64,000 nucleotides of DNA. It comes from Azospirillum sp051124815 (GTDB taxonomy: Bacteria; Pseudomonadota; Alphaproteobacteria; Azospirillales; Azospirillaceae). The stretch lies in assembly GCF_051124815.1 (NCBI RefSeq), contig NZ_CP118489.1:186001-250000 (forward strand), given 5' to 3'. The notes under the pieces are model-generated. The model worked only from the letters and a program-made list of their open reading frames with translations, was not told where the DNA came from and searched no databases. Made by a program: the position numbers and the translations under genes. This document shows positions 34,013 through 41,957 of the stretch, piece by piece; position 1 is the first letter of the stretch, and each line of letters begins with the position of its first letter.

Positions 34013-35287
34013 TCAAAGCGGCTGTCCCTTGATCATCCGCGGCAGGTCGCCGACCACGCCCATCGCGTGCTTCATGAAGAAGCGCTTGACCGGCGGCAGC
34101 CGGTTGATGACCGCCATGCCCAGGTCGCGCGCCAGCTTCACCGGCGGGATGTTGTTGGAGAACAGATGGACCAGCCCGTCGCACACCGCCGCCAGCAGCA
34201 CGGTGTCGAACCGGCGCCAGCGCTGGAAGCGGGCCAGCACCTCCGGCCCGCCGACGTCGAGGCCCAGGCGATAGGCGTCGACCACCACCTCCGCCAGCGC
34301 GGCGACGTCGCGCATGCCGAGATTCAGCCCCTGCCCGGCGATCGGGTGGATGGCGTGCGCCGCCTCCCCCACCAGCGCCAGCCGGTCGGCGATGAAGCGG
34401 TCGGCCAGCAGTACCGACAGCGGCCACGCCTCGCGCTTGGTCAGCAGCGTGATCTCGCCGAGATAGCCGCCGGAGCGGCGCTGCAGCTCGTCGACGAACT
34501 GGTCGTCGGGCAGCTTCAGATAGGTGTCGACCAGCGAGGTCTTCTCGCTCCACACGATGGAGCAGCGGTTGTCCGTCATCGGCAGGACGGCGAAGGGGCC
34601 GTTAGGCAAGAAATGCTCCACCGCGACGCCCTTGTTCGGCTCGGTGTGGCGGATGGTGCAGATGATGGCGCTCTGGTCGTAGGACCAGCGCCGCACCTTG
34701 ATCCCGGCACTGTCGCGCGCCATCGACCGCCGCCCGTCGGCGCCGACCAGCAGCCGGCCGCGCACCGTGCGCCCGTCGGCCAGACGAACCGAGACGCCCG
34801 AGCGCTTGCGCTCAACCGTCACCGCCTTGGCCGGCGCCAGATGGACCAGGCCCGGCAGTTCGGCGGCGCGGGCGAACAGGGCGCGGCGGATGTCCTTGTT
34901 GTCCAGGATCCAGCCGAAGGGCTGGTGCTTGCCCTCCATCGCCAGTTCGGTGTGGTCGTAATGAATGAACAGGGGCGAGAACTGGTCGGCGATGCGGATG
35001 TCCAGCATCGGGCCGGCCTGATCGGCCATGTGATGCCACACTCCTGCCGCCTCCAGCACCATCTTGGAGGCATAGGAGATCGCGGTGGTGCGGATGTCAA
35101 ACTCCTGACCGCCCATGCGTTCGGGGCTGTCCTGGTCGATGCAGACCACCGGCACGCCGGCGCTGGCCAGCGCCGCCGCCATGGTCAGGCCGGCCAGACC
35201 GCCGCCCAGCACCACGACCTCCGTGGTGATGTCGCCGCCCTGCGGCGGGACGGTCGCGTTGCCCGATTCGGTGCCCGGTACGGCCAT
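34013..35287 (-). CDS. UbiH/UbiF/COQ6-family FAD-dependent hydroxylase
   Basis: 424 residues. Hydroxylates the ring of a ubiquinone precursor. The FAD dinucleotide motif is VVVLGGGLAGLTMAAALAS, the middle DG motif is LLVGADGRRSMAR, and the ribityl-binding motif is LVGEAAHAIHPIAGQGLNLG. GEAAH replaces the textbook GDAAH, a change I believe is common in this family. The upstream part includes a 16-residue Gly/Pro-rich leader before the FAD motif. The exact ring position cannot be decided from sequence. It is divergent from glnK/glnZ. Confidence 0.9.
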   Translation of the reverse strand: MAVPGTESGNATVPPQGGDITTEVVVLGGGLAGLTMAAALASAGVPVVCIDQDSPERMGGQEFDIRTTAISYASKMVLEAAGVWHHMADQAGPMLDIRIADQFSPLFIHYDHTELAMEGKHQPFGWILDNKDIRRALFARAAELPGLVHLAPAKAVTVERKRSGVSVRLADGRTVRGRLLVGADGRRSMARDSAGIKVRRWSYDQSAIICTIRHTEPNKGVAVEHFLPNGPFAVLPMTDNRCSIVWSEKTSLVDTYLKLPDDQFVDELQRRSGGYLGEITLLTKREAWPLSVLLADRFIADRLALVGEAAHAIHPIAGQGLNLGMRDVAALAEVVVDAYRLGLDVGGPEVLARFQRWRRFDTVLLAAVCDGLVHLFSNNIPPVKLARDLGMAVINRLPPVKRFFMKHAMGVVGDLPRMIKGQPL

Positions 35288-35683
35288 GATGCTCGTTGCC
35301 CTCTCGCCTTCGATGCCTGTGGCGCGGTCGCCGGCCGCGCAAGAGCCTTGCCGGCGCCGCTAGCCGTGACCAAACAATTGTCGTACGGGCGCGTCCTGTC
35401 CAGTGTCCTGTCCCTGGCCGGTCACAGCGAACCACCGGACAGATTGTCGCTGAACGGTTTTTGGGCAGATGCCGCCTTTTTAAGCGCCCATTCGGCAGGC
35501 ATAATCCCATCCTTTCAGGGCAATTCAACCGGCACGATTCTTGTAATCGTTGATTTTTGCGGTCGACGCGAACAGGCTTGGGCCATCGGCGGAAGGACGG
35601 TACGGTGACAGGCCGGACTGGAACCGCAACGGGGCGGCCACAGCCTTACACGCGGCCGGAACAACGCTTTAAGGGGAAGCCAC
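35288..35683. other. 396-bp ubiH/glnZ intergenic region
   Basis: No gene is visible. It holds the divergent promoters of the hydroxylase and PII genes, including a sigma-54-like element at 35529-35545. The stretch 35440-35570 is AT-richer than its surroundings. Confidence 0.6.
35529..35545 (+). promoter_or_regulatory. Sigma-54-like promoter for the PII gene
   Basis: CCGGCAC-GATTC-TTGTA keeps the -24 GG and the spacing of sigma-54 promoters (consensus TGGCAC-N5-TTGCA), with a change in the -12 GC. It lies 139 bp upstream of the ATG. Nitrogen-regulated PII genes of the GlnK/GlnZ type are usually RpoN/NtrC dependent, which supports the call. I did not find a clear NtrC site. Confidence 0.5.
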
Positions 35684-36022
35684 ATGAAACTGGTTATGGC
35701 CATCATCAAGCCGTTCAAGCTCGACGAAGTGCGCGAGGCGCTGACGTCGCTCGGGATCCAGGGCCTGACCGTCAGCGAGGTCAAGGGCTTCGGCCGCCAG
35801 AAGGGTCAGACGGAAATCTACCGCGGCGCCGAATATTCCGTGAGCTTCCTGCCCAAGGTGAAGGTCGAGGTCGCCGTGTCCGACGACCAGTACGAGCAGG
35901 TGGTGGAGGCGATCCAGAAGGCCGCCAACACCGGCCGCATCGGCGACGGCAAGATCTTCGTGCTGGAGATCGCCCAGGCCGTGCGCATCCGCACCGGCGA
36001 GACCAACTCCGAGGCGCTGTAA
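35684..36022 (+). CDS. glnK: Nitrogen regulatory PII protein (GlnZ/GlnK)
   Basis: 112 residues, trimeric signal protein reporting 2-oxoglutarate, ATP/ADP and glutamine status. The uridylylation site Tyr51 is at the T-loop tip in EIYRGAEYSV. The B-loop is AANTGRIGDGKIF and the C-loop RIRTGET. The MKLVMAIIKPFKLDEV start and the ubiH/aminotransferase neighbourhood point to the protein called GlnZ in Azospirillum. There it is reported to act on DraG and AmtB in nitrogenase control. AAGGGGAAG precedes the ATG. No amtB follows, unlike many glnK loci. Confidence 0.95.
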   Translation: MKLVMAIIKPFKLDEVREALTSLGIQGLTVSEVKGFGRQKGQTEIYRGAEYSVSFLPKVKVEVAVSDDQYEQVVEAIQKAANTGRIGDGKIFVLEIAQAVRIRTGETNSEAL

Positions 36023-36051
36023 GGCTTCTAGCCCCAGATTGCCGGCCATTA

Positions 36052-36120
36052 CGGGTCCGCTCCTTCCGGCGGGAACGGACCCGATGGGCGCGCAGGTCGC
36101 GCGCCTTCTCGCTTCTTTTT
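36052..36120 (+). terminator. Tandem hairpins and U-tract after glnK/glnZ
   Basis: The first stem pairs CGGGTCCG (36052-36059) with CGGACCCG (36076-36083). The second pairs GGCGCGC (36087-36093) with GCGCGCC (36099-36105) and is followed by a pyrimidine run ending in TTTTT. This is a good Rho-independent terminator, and it separates the PII gene from the convergent DUF2239 gene. Confidence 0.75.
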
Positions 36121-36695
36121 CAGCCGGCAAACGCATCCGCCGCCAGCGCGCGGGCATAATCGCGCGGGTCGGCCGGCCAGTCCGCCGTCAGCGCGTCGAA
36201 CCGCGCGCGGTCCGCGGCATAGAGCGCCCGCACCGCCTCCTCGTATCCCGGCCGGTCGCCGGCCAGTTCCAGCATGACGCGATAGGCGGCCTCCTGCGCC
36301 CGGCGCACGCGGTCCTTCGCCTCGCCCCCTTTGCGCGCCTCGTCCACCAGCTTGCGCAGCGCCACCGACGCCCCGCCCGGCTGGGCGTTCAGCCATTCCC
36401 AATGGCGCGGCAGCAGCGTGACCTCGCGCGCCACCACCCCCAGCTTCGGCCGCCCCGGCCCCCGCGGCGAGGGAGGCGGCGGCGGGGAAAGACGCCACGC
36501 GACCTCCGCGTCGCTTCCCCGCAGATCGAGGTCGACCGTCTTGCCGGTGGCATCCTCGAACACCAGCACCGGCGGCCCGTCCGGTTCCGCGTCCAGCGCC
36601 GCCCGCAACGCCCGCGCCACGCTCAGCGCGTCCCCGGCGGCAATGCGGCGCTCACCCCGGAAGGCAGTGCAGAGGGTCTCGGCGGTGACGGACAT
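36120..36695 (-). CDS. DUF2239 family protein
   Basis: 191 residues. The N-terminal half is a small alpha/beta domain with VLVFEDATGKTVDLDLRGSD. A Pro-rich linker (SPPPPPSPRGPGRPKLG) then leads to the conserved EVTLLPRHWEWLNAQPGGAS and a helical C-terminus with VRRAQEAAYRVMLELAGDRP. The LPRHWEWL...LRKLVDEAR part resembles ribbon-helix-helix-associated or DNA-interacting segments, but no function is known. GGAG precedes the ATG at 36695. A strong promoter with duplicated operator-like repeats lies directly upstream, so expression is probably tightly regulated. Confidence 0.85.
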   Translation of the reverse strand: MSVTAETLCTAFRGERRIAAGDALSVARALRAALDAEPDGPPVLVFEDATGKTVDLDLRGSDAEVAWRLSPPPPPSPRGPGRPKLGVVAREVTLLPRHWEWLNAQPGGASVALRKLVDEARKGGEAKDRVRRAQEAAYRVMLELAGDRPGYEEAVRALYAADRARFDALTADWPADPRDYARALAADAFAG

Positions 36696-36722
36696 GATCG
36701 GAACTCCGGCTGTGAGGACGAA

Positions 36723-36771
36723 TTTATACCCGGATGAAATGGGCGCGTCAATATCACCCGGGTGAAACGGG
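36723..36771 (-). promoter_or_regulatory. Sigma-70 promoter overlaid by two operator-like repeats
   Basis: On the minus strand TTGACG (36746-36751) and TATAAA (36723-36728) are 17 bp apart, with the -10 box 28 bp from the DUF2239 ATG. Two copies of ACCCGGrTGAAAyGGG lie at 36728-36743, filling the spacer, and at 36756-36771, just upstream of the -35. The second copy contains the perfect palindrome TCACCCGGGTGA (36754-36765). Placement fits repression by a dimeric regulator. The regulator is not identified. Confidence 0.65.
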
Positions 36772-36950
36772 GACGCCCCCTCTGCCGCCCCCCTGTGACC
36801 GTTCGGCCACCTGCCACGCTCAGCCGCAATCAAGGGCTTTGTGCGCTTGTGCCCCCCGTGCCGCGCCGATAGGATCGGCCCTTCACGAGACATGGCCGCC
36901 TCCCCGCGCCGGGGTGCGGCATCCGGGGTGCGAAGAGGGTTGCGGTCGCC

Positions 36951-38207
36951 ATGGTCCTCACCGATTTCAGCGTCAACAGCGGTGCCGTCTTCACCGAGGC
37001 GATCGGCAGCGACCGGCTCGACCTGCTGACCGACTATCCCTTCACCCGGCTGGCCAACCTGCTGGCGCCGATCAGCCCGCGCGCCAATGTCTCCCCCATG
37101 GTGCTGACGGTGGGGGAGCCGCAGCACACCCCGCCCGCCATCCTCGAAGAGACGCTGCGCGCCACGGCGTCCGGCTGGAACAAGTACCCGCCGGTCGGCG
37201 GCACGCCGGAGTTCCGCGCCGCCGTCGGCGACTGGCTGACCCGCCGCTACGACCTGCCGGCCGGGCTGCTGCATGCCGACAGTTCCGTCCTGCCGCTGTC
37301 CGGCACGCGGGAGGCGCTGTTCATGCTGGCGCTGCTGGCGGTGCCGACGCGGAAGGCGGGGCGGCAGCCGGCGGTGCTGATGCCGAACCCCTTCTACGCG
37401 CCCTATGAAGGGGCGGCGGTGATGGCGGGGGCAGAGCCGGTGTTCCTGTCGGCGACGCGCGAGACCGGCTTCCTGCCCGACCTCGACGCCCTGACACCGG
37501 AGCTGCTGGAACGCACCGCCCTCTTCTACCTCTGCACCCCCGCCAACCCGCAGGGCGCGGCGGCCACCCCGGCCTATCTCGCCAAGGCCATCGGGCTGGC
37601 GCGCCAGTATGGGTTCGTGCTGGCGGTCGACGAGTGCTATGCCGAGATCTGGCTGGACGCACCGCCGGTCGGCGCGCTCCAGGTTGCCGCTTCCCTGCCC
37701 CACGCGGACGGCAAGCCCTGGGCCAACCTGCTGGTCTTCCATTCCCTGTCCAAGCGGTCGAGCGCCGCCGGCCTGCGTTCCGGCTTCGTCGCCGGCGACC
37801 CGGCGCTGATCGGCCGCTTCTCCCGCCTGCGCAGCTACGGCTGCGCCGGCATGCCGCTGCCGGTCCTGGCGGCCAGCACCGCGCTGTGGCGCGACGAGGC
37901 CCATGTGGAGGAGAACCGCGCCGCCTACCGCGCCAAGTTCGCGGCGGCGGAGGCGGAGCTGGGCGGCCGCTACGGCTATTACCGGCCGGCCGGCGGCTTC
38001 TTCCTGTGGCTGGAGGTCGGCGACGGCGAGGAGGCGGCGAAGCGGCTGTGGGCGGAGGGTGCCGTCCGCGTGCTGCCCGGCGCCTATCTGTCGCGCAACA
38101 ACCCCGGCGAGCCGAACCCCGGCGACGCCTTCATCCGCGTGGCCCTGGTGCAGGACACCGACACCGTCGCCCAGGCCTGCGCGTCCATCGTCCGCATTCT
38201 CGGCTGA
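36951..38207 (+). CDS. Class I/II PLP-dependent aminotransferase
   Basis: 418 residues of fold type I. The substrate-gate region reads LTVGEPQHTPPAILEE, and the PLP lysine lies in VFHSLSKRSSAAGLRSGF. The phosphate-binding Arg is in GLRSGFVAGD, and the C-terminal Arg that binds the alpha-carboxylate is in FIRVALVQD. Similar genes next to glnZ in Azospirillum have been called aspartate aminotransferase; the sequence also fits the succinyldiaminopimelate transferase (DapC) subgroup. The substrate is therefore open. It is followed 52 nt later by ftsK. Confidence 0.88.
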   Translation: MVLTDFSVNSGAVFTEAIGSDRLDLLTDYPFTRLANLLAPISPRANVSPMVLTVGEPQHTPPAILEETLRATASGWNKYPPVGGTPEFRAAVGDWLTRRYDLPAGLLHADSSVLPLSGTREALFMLALLAVPTRKAGRQPAVLMPNPFYAPYEGAAVMAGAEPVFLSATRETGFLPDLDALTPELLERTALFYLCTPANPQGAAATPAYLAKAIGLARQYGFVLAVDECYAEIWLDAPPVGALQVAASLPHADGKPWANLLVFHSLSKRSSAAGLRSGFVAGDPALIGRFSRLRSYGCAGMPLPVLAASTALWRDEAHVEENRAAYRAKFAAAEAELGGRYGYYRPAGGFFLWLEVGDGEEAAKRLWAEGAVRVLPGAYLSRNNPGEPNPGDAFIRVALVQDTDTVAQACASIVRILG

Positions 38208-38259
38208 CCGGTTCCGATCAGCCCGTTTTTCGGTTTCTACAGCACGAGGTTCCCGTCCC

Positions 38260-40857
38260 ATGGCCCGACCCGCCGGCCCCTCCTCCGCGCGCCCCCGGCC
38301 CAGCCTGGGACGGCCCGCCCCCAGCCCCCGCAAGGGTTCGCCCCGCGACGGCGTGAAGGAACCGGCGAAGGACCGCATCCGCGCCGGCCGCGGCCGGCAG
38401 GAGAAGCCGCCCTTCTTCTCGCCCGCCATGCGCGCCTTCGTCGTCGCCCGCGCGCGCGAGGCGATGGGGTTCGTGCTCGGCCTGTTCGGCCTGCTGCTGA
38501 TGGTGCTGCTGGGCAGCTACGACCCGCATGATCCCTCGCTGAACTCGGTCCCCGCCAATGCGGAGAGCGCGCGCAACCTGTTCGGCACGCCCGGCGCCTA
38601 TGCCGCCGACCTGCTGATCCAGTCGCTGGGCTGGGCCGCCTTCGTCATCGCGCTGGTGCCGATGTTCTGGGGCTGGCGCCTCGGCGCGCAGCGCAAGCTC
38701 GGCAACCCGCTGTTCCGCACGGTGTTGGCCCTGTGGGGTGTGTTCCTGGTGTCGATGGCGCTGGCCGGCCTGACCGACGCCTCGACCGATCCGCTCGCCC
38801 CGCTTCCCGGCGGCAGCGTCGGTCAGGTGCTGCTGCGTGGAGTCGGCAACCTGTTCGGGGCCGAGCCGATGGTGGCGACCGCCGCCGCCGTCGGCGGCGG
38901 GCTGGTGCTGTTCCTGGCCGCCGGTCTGACCATCGGCGAATGGATCGCCAGCGTCCGCTCGCTCGGCCGCGGCACGGTGAACGGCCTGCGCATGATCCGC
39001 CAGGGCGCCCGCAATGGCGTCGACACCCTGCGCCGCCACGGCCGCACGGCCGCCCAGGCCGCCTCGGTCGCGGTGGACGACGCGCTGCGCGGCGACGATG
39101 CGCCGAAACGCAATCGCCCGCGCTTCGATGAGGCGGTTCAGGTGACCCCGCTGCCCCCGGCCGGTCTCGACGCCGGTCCGGTTCCCCTGTCCGCCGGCCC
39201 GGCTGCCGCCCCGAACGCAGCCGACAGGCCGATCCGCGCCGTCCCGATCATCGCGCCGCCGAAACCCGATGTGTCGGATCGCAAGGGCGCGAAGGATGAC
39301 CCGCGCCAGAGCCGCCTGCCACTGAGCGAGGAGGACGGCCCGCCGGGCTACGAGCTACCGCCGCTCGACCTGCTGCAGATGCCGCCCACCGGCATCCGCG
39401 GCGAACAGCTGGACGAGGCGGCGCTTCAGCGCAACGCCGGCCAACTGGAAGGCGTGCTGGGCGATTTCGGCGTGCGTGGCGAGATCCAGAAGGTCCATCC
39501 GGGCCCGGTCGTCACCCTGTACGAACTGGAACCGGCCCCCGGCACCAAGTCGTCCCGCGTCATCGGCCTTGCCGACGACATCGCCCGCTCGATGAGCGCG
39601 GTGTCGGTGCGCGTCGCCGTGGTGCCCGGCCGCAACGTCATCGGCGTCGAACTTCCGAACGCCAAGCGCGAGACCGTGCTGCTGCGCGAGCTGATGGCGG
39701 CGGAGGGTTTCGACAAGCATGGCGGCAAGCTGGCGCTGGCGCTCGGCAAGGACATCGGCGGCCAGCCGGTGGTCGCCGACCTCGCCCGCTTCCCCCATCT
39801 GCTGGTCGCCGGCACCACCGGATCGGGCAAGTCGGTGGCGATCAATACCATGATCCTGTCGCTGCTCTACCGGCTGCCGCCGGAGCGCTGCCGCTTCATC
39901 ATGATCGACCCCAAGATGCTGGAACTGTCGGTCTATGAGGGCATTCCCCACCTGCTGACGCCGGTCGTCACCGACCCGAAAAAGGCGGTGGTCGCCCTGA
40001 AATGGACGGTGCGGGAAATGGAGGACCGCTACCGCAACATGTCCAAGCTGGGCGTGCGCAACATCGAGGGGTACAACGCCCGCCTGCGCGAGGCGCGCGA
40101 AGGCGGCGAATCGCTGACCCGCCGCGTCCAGACCGGCTTCGATCCCGACACCGGCAAGCCGCTGTTCGAGGAACAGCCGCTCGACCTGACCGAACTGCCC
40201 TACATCGTCGTGATCGTCGACGAGATGGCCGACCTGATGCTGGTCGCCGGCAAGGACATCGAGGCGGCGATCCAGCGTCTCGCCCAGATGGCGCGCGCCG
40301 CCGGCATCCACCTGATCATGGCGACGCAGCGTCCCTCCGTCGACGTCATCACCGGCACCATCAAGGCCAACTTCCCGACCCGCATCAGCTTCCAGGTCAC
40401 CAGCAAGATCGACAGCCGCACCATCCTGGGCGAACAGGGCGCCGAACAGCTGCTGGGCCAGGGCGACATGCTCTATATGGCCGGCGGCGGCCGCATCACC
40501 CGCGTCCACGGTCCCTTCGTCTCCGACCACGAGGTCGAGCAGATCGTCAGGTTCCTCAAGGCGCAGGGCGAGCCCAACTATGTCGATGCCATCCTTGAGG
40601 ACGAGGAGGGCGAGGAGTCCTTCGACGACGGCAGCCTGCCCGGCACCGGCGGCGGGTCCGGCGACGATCTCTACGACAAGGCGGTGGCGGTGGTCTGCCG
40701 CGAGCGCAAGGCCTCGACCAGCTTCATCCAGCGCCAGCTCCGCATCGGCTACAACTCTGCCGCCCGCCTGATCGAGCGGATGGAGACCGAAGGGGTGGTC
40801 AGCAAGCCCAACCACTCCGGAAAGCGCGAAGTGCTGGCGCGCAACATCGACGAATAA
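38260..40857 (+). CDS. ftsK: DNA translocase FtsK
   Basis: 865 residues. A basic N-terminal region precedes four membrane helices (from GFVLGLFGLLLMVLLGSY to AAAVGGGLVLFLAAGLTIGE). A linker follows, then the alpha/beta motor with Walker A VAGTTGSGKSVAIN near residue 520 and Walker B YIVVIVDEMADLMLVAGKD. The gamma winged-helix domain at the C-terminus (LYDKAVAVVCRERKASTSFI, then QLRIGYNSAARLIERMETEG) reads KOPS-type polarity sequences. It pumps chromosome termini through the septum and activates XerCD. Full length; not a SpoIIIE-like short form. Confidence 0.97.
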   Translation: MARPAGPSSARPRPSLGRPAPSPRKGSPRDGVKEPAKDRIRAGRGRQEKPPFFSPAMRAFVVARAREAMGFVLGLFGLLLMVLLGSYDPHDPSLNSVPANAESARNLFGTPGAYAADLLIQSLGWAAFVIALVPMFWGWRLGAQRKLGNPLFRTVLALWGVFLVSMALAGLTDASTDPLAPLPGGSVGQVLLRGVGNLFGAEPMVATAAAVGGGLVLFLAAGLTIGEWIASVRSLGRGTVNGLRMIRQGARNGVDTLRRHGRTAAQAASVAVDDALRGDDAPKRNRPRFDEAVQVTPLPPAGLDAGPVPLSAGPAAAPNAADRPIRAVPIIAPPKPDVSDRKGAKDDPRQSRLPLSEEDGPPGYELPPLDLLQMPPTGIRGEQLDEAALQRNAGQLEGVLGDFGVRGEIQKVHPGPVVTLYELEPAPGTKSSRVIGLADDIARSMSAVSVRVAVVPGRNVIGVELPNAKRETVLLRELMAAEGFDKHGGKLALALGKDIGGQPVVADLARFPHLLVAGTTGSGKSVAINTMILSLLYRLPPERCRFIMIDPKMLELSVYEGIPHLLTPVVTDPKKAVVALKWTVREMEDRYRNMSKLGVRNIEGYNARLREAREGGESLTRRVQTGFDPDTGKPLFEEQPLDLTELPYIVVIVDEMADLMLVAGKDIEAAIQRLAQMARAAGIHLIMATQRPSVDVITGTIKANFPTRISFQVTSKIDSRTILGEQGAEQLLGQGDMLYMAGGGRITRVHGPFVSDHEVEQIVRFLKAQGEPNYVDAILEDEEGEESFDDGSLPGTGGGSGDDLYDKAVAVVCRERKASTSFIQRQLRIGYNSAARLIERMETEGVVSKPNHSGKREVLARNIDE

Positions 40858-40911
40858 GTGTTTTCGGACACCCCGTTGACAGCGACGGGGGCCGCACCAA
40901 TATCGGGGGTA

Positions 40912-40944
40912 GGCGGGCCGGGGACCGTAATTCCCCGGCCCGCC
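40912..40944. terminator. Hairpin between ftsK and the small peptide gene
   Basis: GGCGGGCCGGGGA and TCCCCGGCCCGCC form a perfect 13-bp stem with a 7-nt loop. It lies 55 bp after ftsK and 9 bp after the stop of the convergent peptide gene, so it can serve both strands. U-tracts are weak. Confidence 0.8.
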
Positions 40945-40953
40945 CGCCCGATC

Positions 40954-41028
40954 TTAGTGCGTCAGAAGGTCAAGCAGCCGCTTGACGATCTCCAGCACCA
41001 GGATCAGGAGAGTGAGGAAGCGTTCCAT
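40954..41028 (-). CDS. Putative 24-residue hydrophobic/amphipathic peptide
   Basis: A complete tiny gene. GGAGGG (36041 side, at 41036-41041) lies 7 nt before the ATG at 41028. The peptide starts MERFLTLLILVL, continues EIVKRLLDLL and ends TH before TAA. It forms one Leu/Ile-rich helix with charged residues on one face. A perfect 13-bp hairpin follows 9 bp after the stop. Upstream are a 10-bp leader hairpin (41054-41078) and a possible promoter (TTGCGG, 16 bp, CATAGT; 41091-41118). The size and layout recall type I toxins or small membrane-associated peptides. I know no homologue and function is inference. Confidence 0.5.
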   Translation of the reverse strand: MERFLTLLILVLEIVKRLLDLLTH

Positions 41029-41053
41029 CCTCATACCCTCCGTTCGTGCGGCG

Positions 41054-41078
41054 GCGATGGCGGCCCTTCCGCCATCGC
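41054..41078 (-). promoter_or_regulatory. Perfect leader hairpin upstream of the 24-residue gene
   Basis: GCGATGGCGG and CCGCCATCGC pair over 10 bp with a 5-nt loop, 12 bp upstream of the GGAGGG ribosome site on the minus strand. It could control translation or mark the 5' part of a structured RNA. Positions 41079-41171 hold the candidate promoter and the end of znuB. Confidence 0.5.
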
Positions 41079-41171
41079 GTCCGCCGTCGGACTATGGCGC
41101 AGGCAGGTACGTCCGCAAACGGGAAATCGATACGGCCGTGTTCTTTTCCTGATTGCAGCCAGCGCCGCACA

Positions 41172-41957
41172 TCAGCGCCGCACGGGCACCAGCGATCCCA
41201 GCAGGAACAGCGCCGCCGCCGACACCACCACGCTCGGTCCGCCCGGCAAATCCCAGTTCAGCGAGGCCAGCAACCCGGCAACCACCGCCAGGATGCCCAG
41301 GACCGACGCCAGCACCGCCATTCCCTCCGGCGTGCGGGCGAAGCGGCGGGCGGAGGCCGCCGGGATGATCAGCAGCGACGTGATCAGCAGGATGCCGACG
41401 ATCTTCATGGCGATGGCGATCACCAGCGCGATCAGCAGCATGAAGGCCAGCCGCAGCGCGTCGACCGGCATGCCCTCCACCCGCGCCAGATCCTCGTCCA
41501 CCGTCACCGCCAGCAGGCGGCGCCACAGCAACGCCAGCCCGGTCAGCGCCACCGCACCACCGCTGTAGATCGCAATCAGGTCACCGTCGGTCACCGACAG
41601 GATGTCGCCGAACAGATAGGCCATCAGATCGACGCGCAGCGTCTCCAGAAAGGCCAGCGCCACCAGCCCCAGCGACAGCGACCCGTGCGACAGGATACCC
41701 AGCAGCGTGTCCGCCGCGAGGTTGCGCCGCCGCTGCAACGCCACCAGCGCCAGCGCCAGCGTCACGCACACCACCATGACGCCGATCATCGGATTGACGC
41801 CCAGCAGAAAGCCCAGCGTCACGCCCAGCAAGGCCGAATGGGCCAGCGTGTCGCCGAAATAGGCCATGCGCCGCCACACCACGAAGGACCCCAGCGGCCC
41901 GGCCAGCAGGGCGATGCCGCCGCCGGCCAGCAGGGCGCGGATCACGAACTCATCCAT
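41172..41957 (-). CDS. znuB: Zinc ABC transporter permease ZnuB
   Basis: 261 residues with about eight membrane helices: DEFVIRALLAGGGIALLAGP at the start, WRRMAYFGDTLAHSALLGVT (the conserved metal-permease block), and IVGILLITSLLIIPAASARR. It forms the inner-membrane channel for Zn(II) with ZnuC and ZnuA. The ATG at 41957 overlaps the end of znuC by 8 nt; the longer open frame upstream is only the znuC shadow. Confidence 0.93.
   Translation of the reverse strand: MDEFVIRALLAGGGIALLAGPLGSFVVWRRMAYFGDTLAHSALLGVTLGFLLGVNPMIGVMVVCVTLALALVALQRRRNLAADTLLGILSHGSLSLGLVALAFLETLRVDLMAYLFGDILSVTDGDLIAIYSGGAVALTGLALLWRRLLAVTVDEDLARVEGMPVDALRLAFMLLIALVIAIAMKIVGILLITSLLIIPAASARRFARTPEGMAVLASVLGILAVVAGLLASLNWDLPGGPSVVVSAAALFLLGSLVPVRR

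Noticed and set aside
40970..41170. 66-codon minus-strand open frame overlapping the 24-residue peptide gene
   Set aside because: It lacks a ribosome site, is rich in Arg and low in complexity, and runs through the leader hairpin and candidate promoter.
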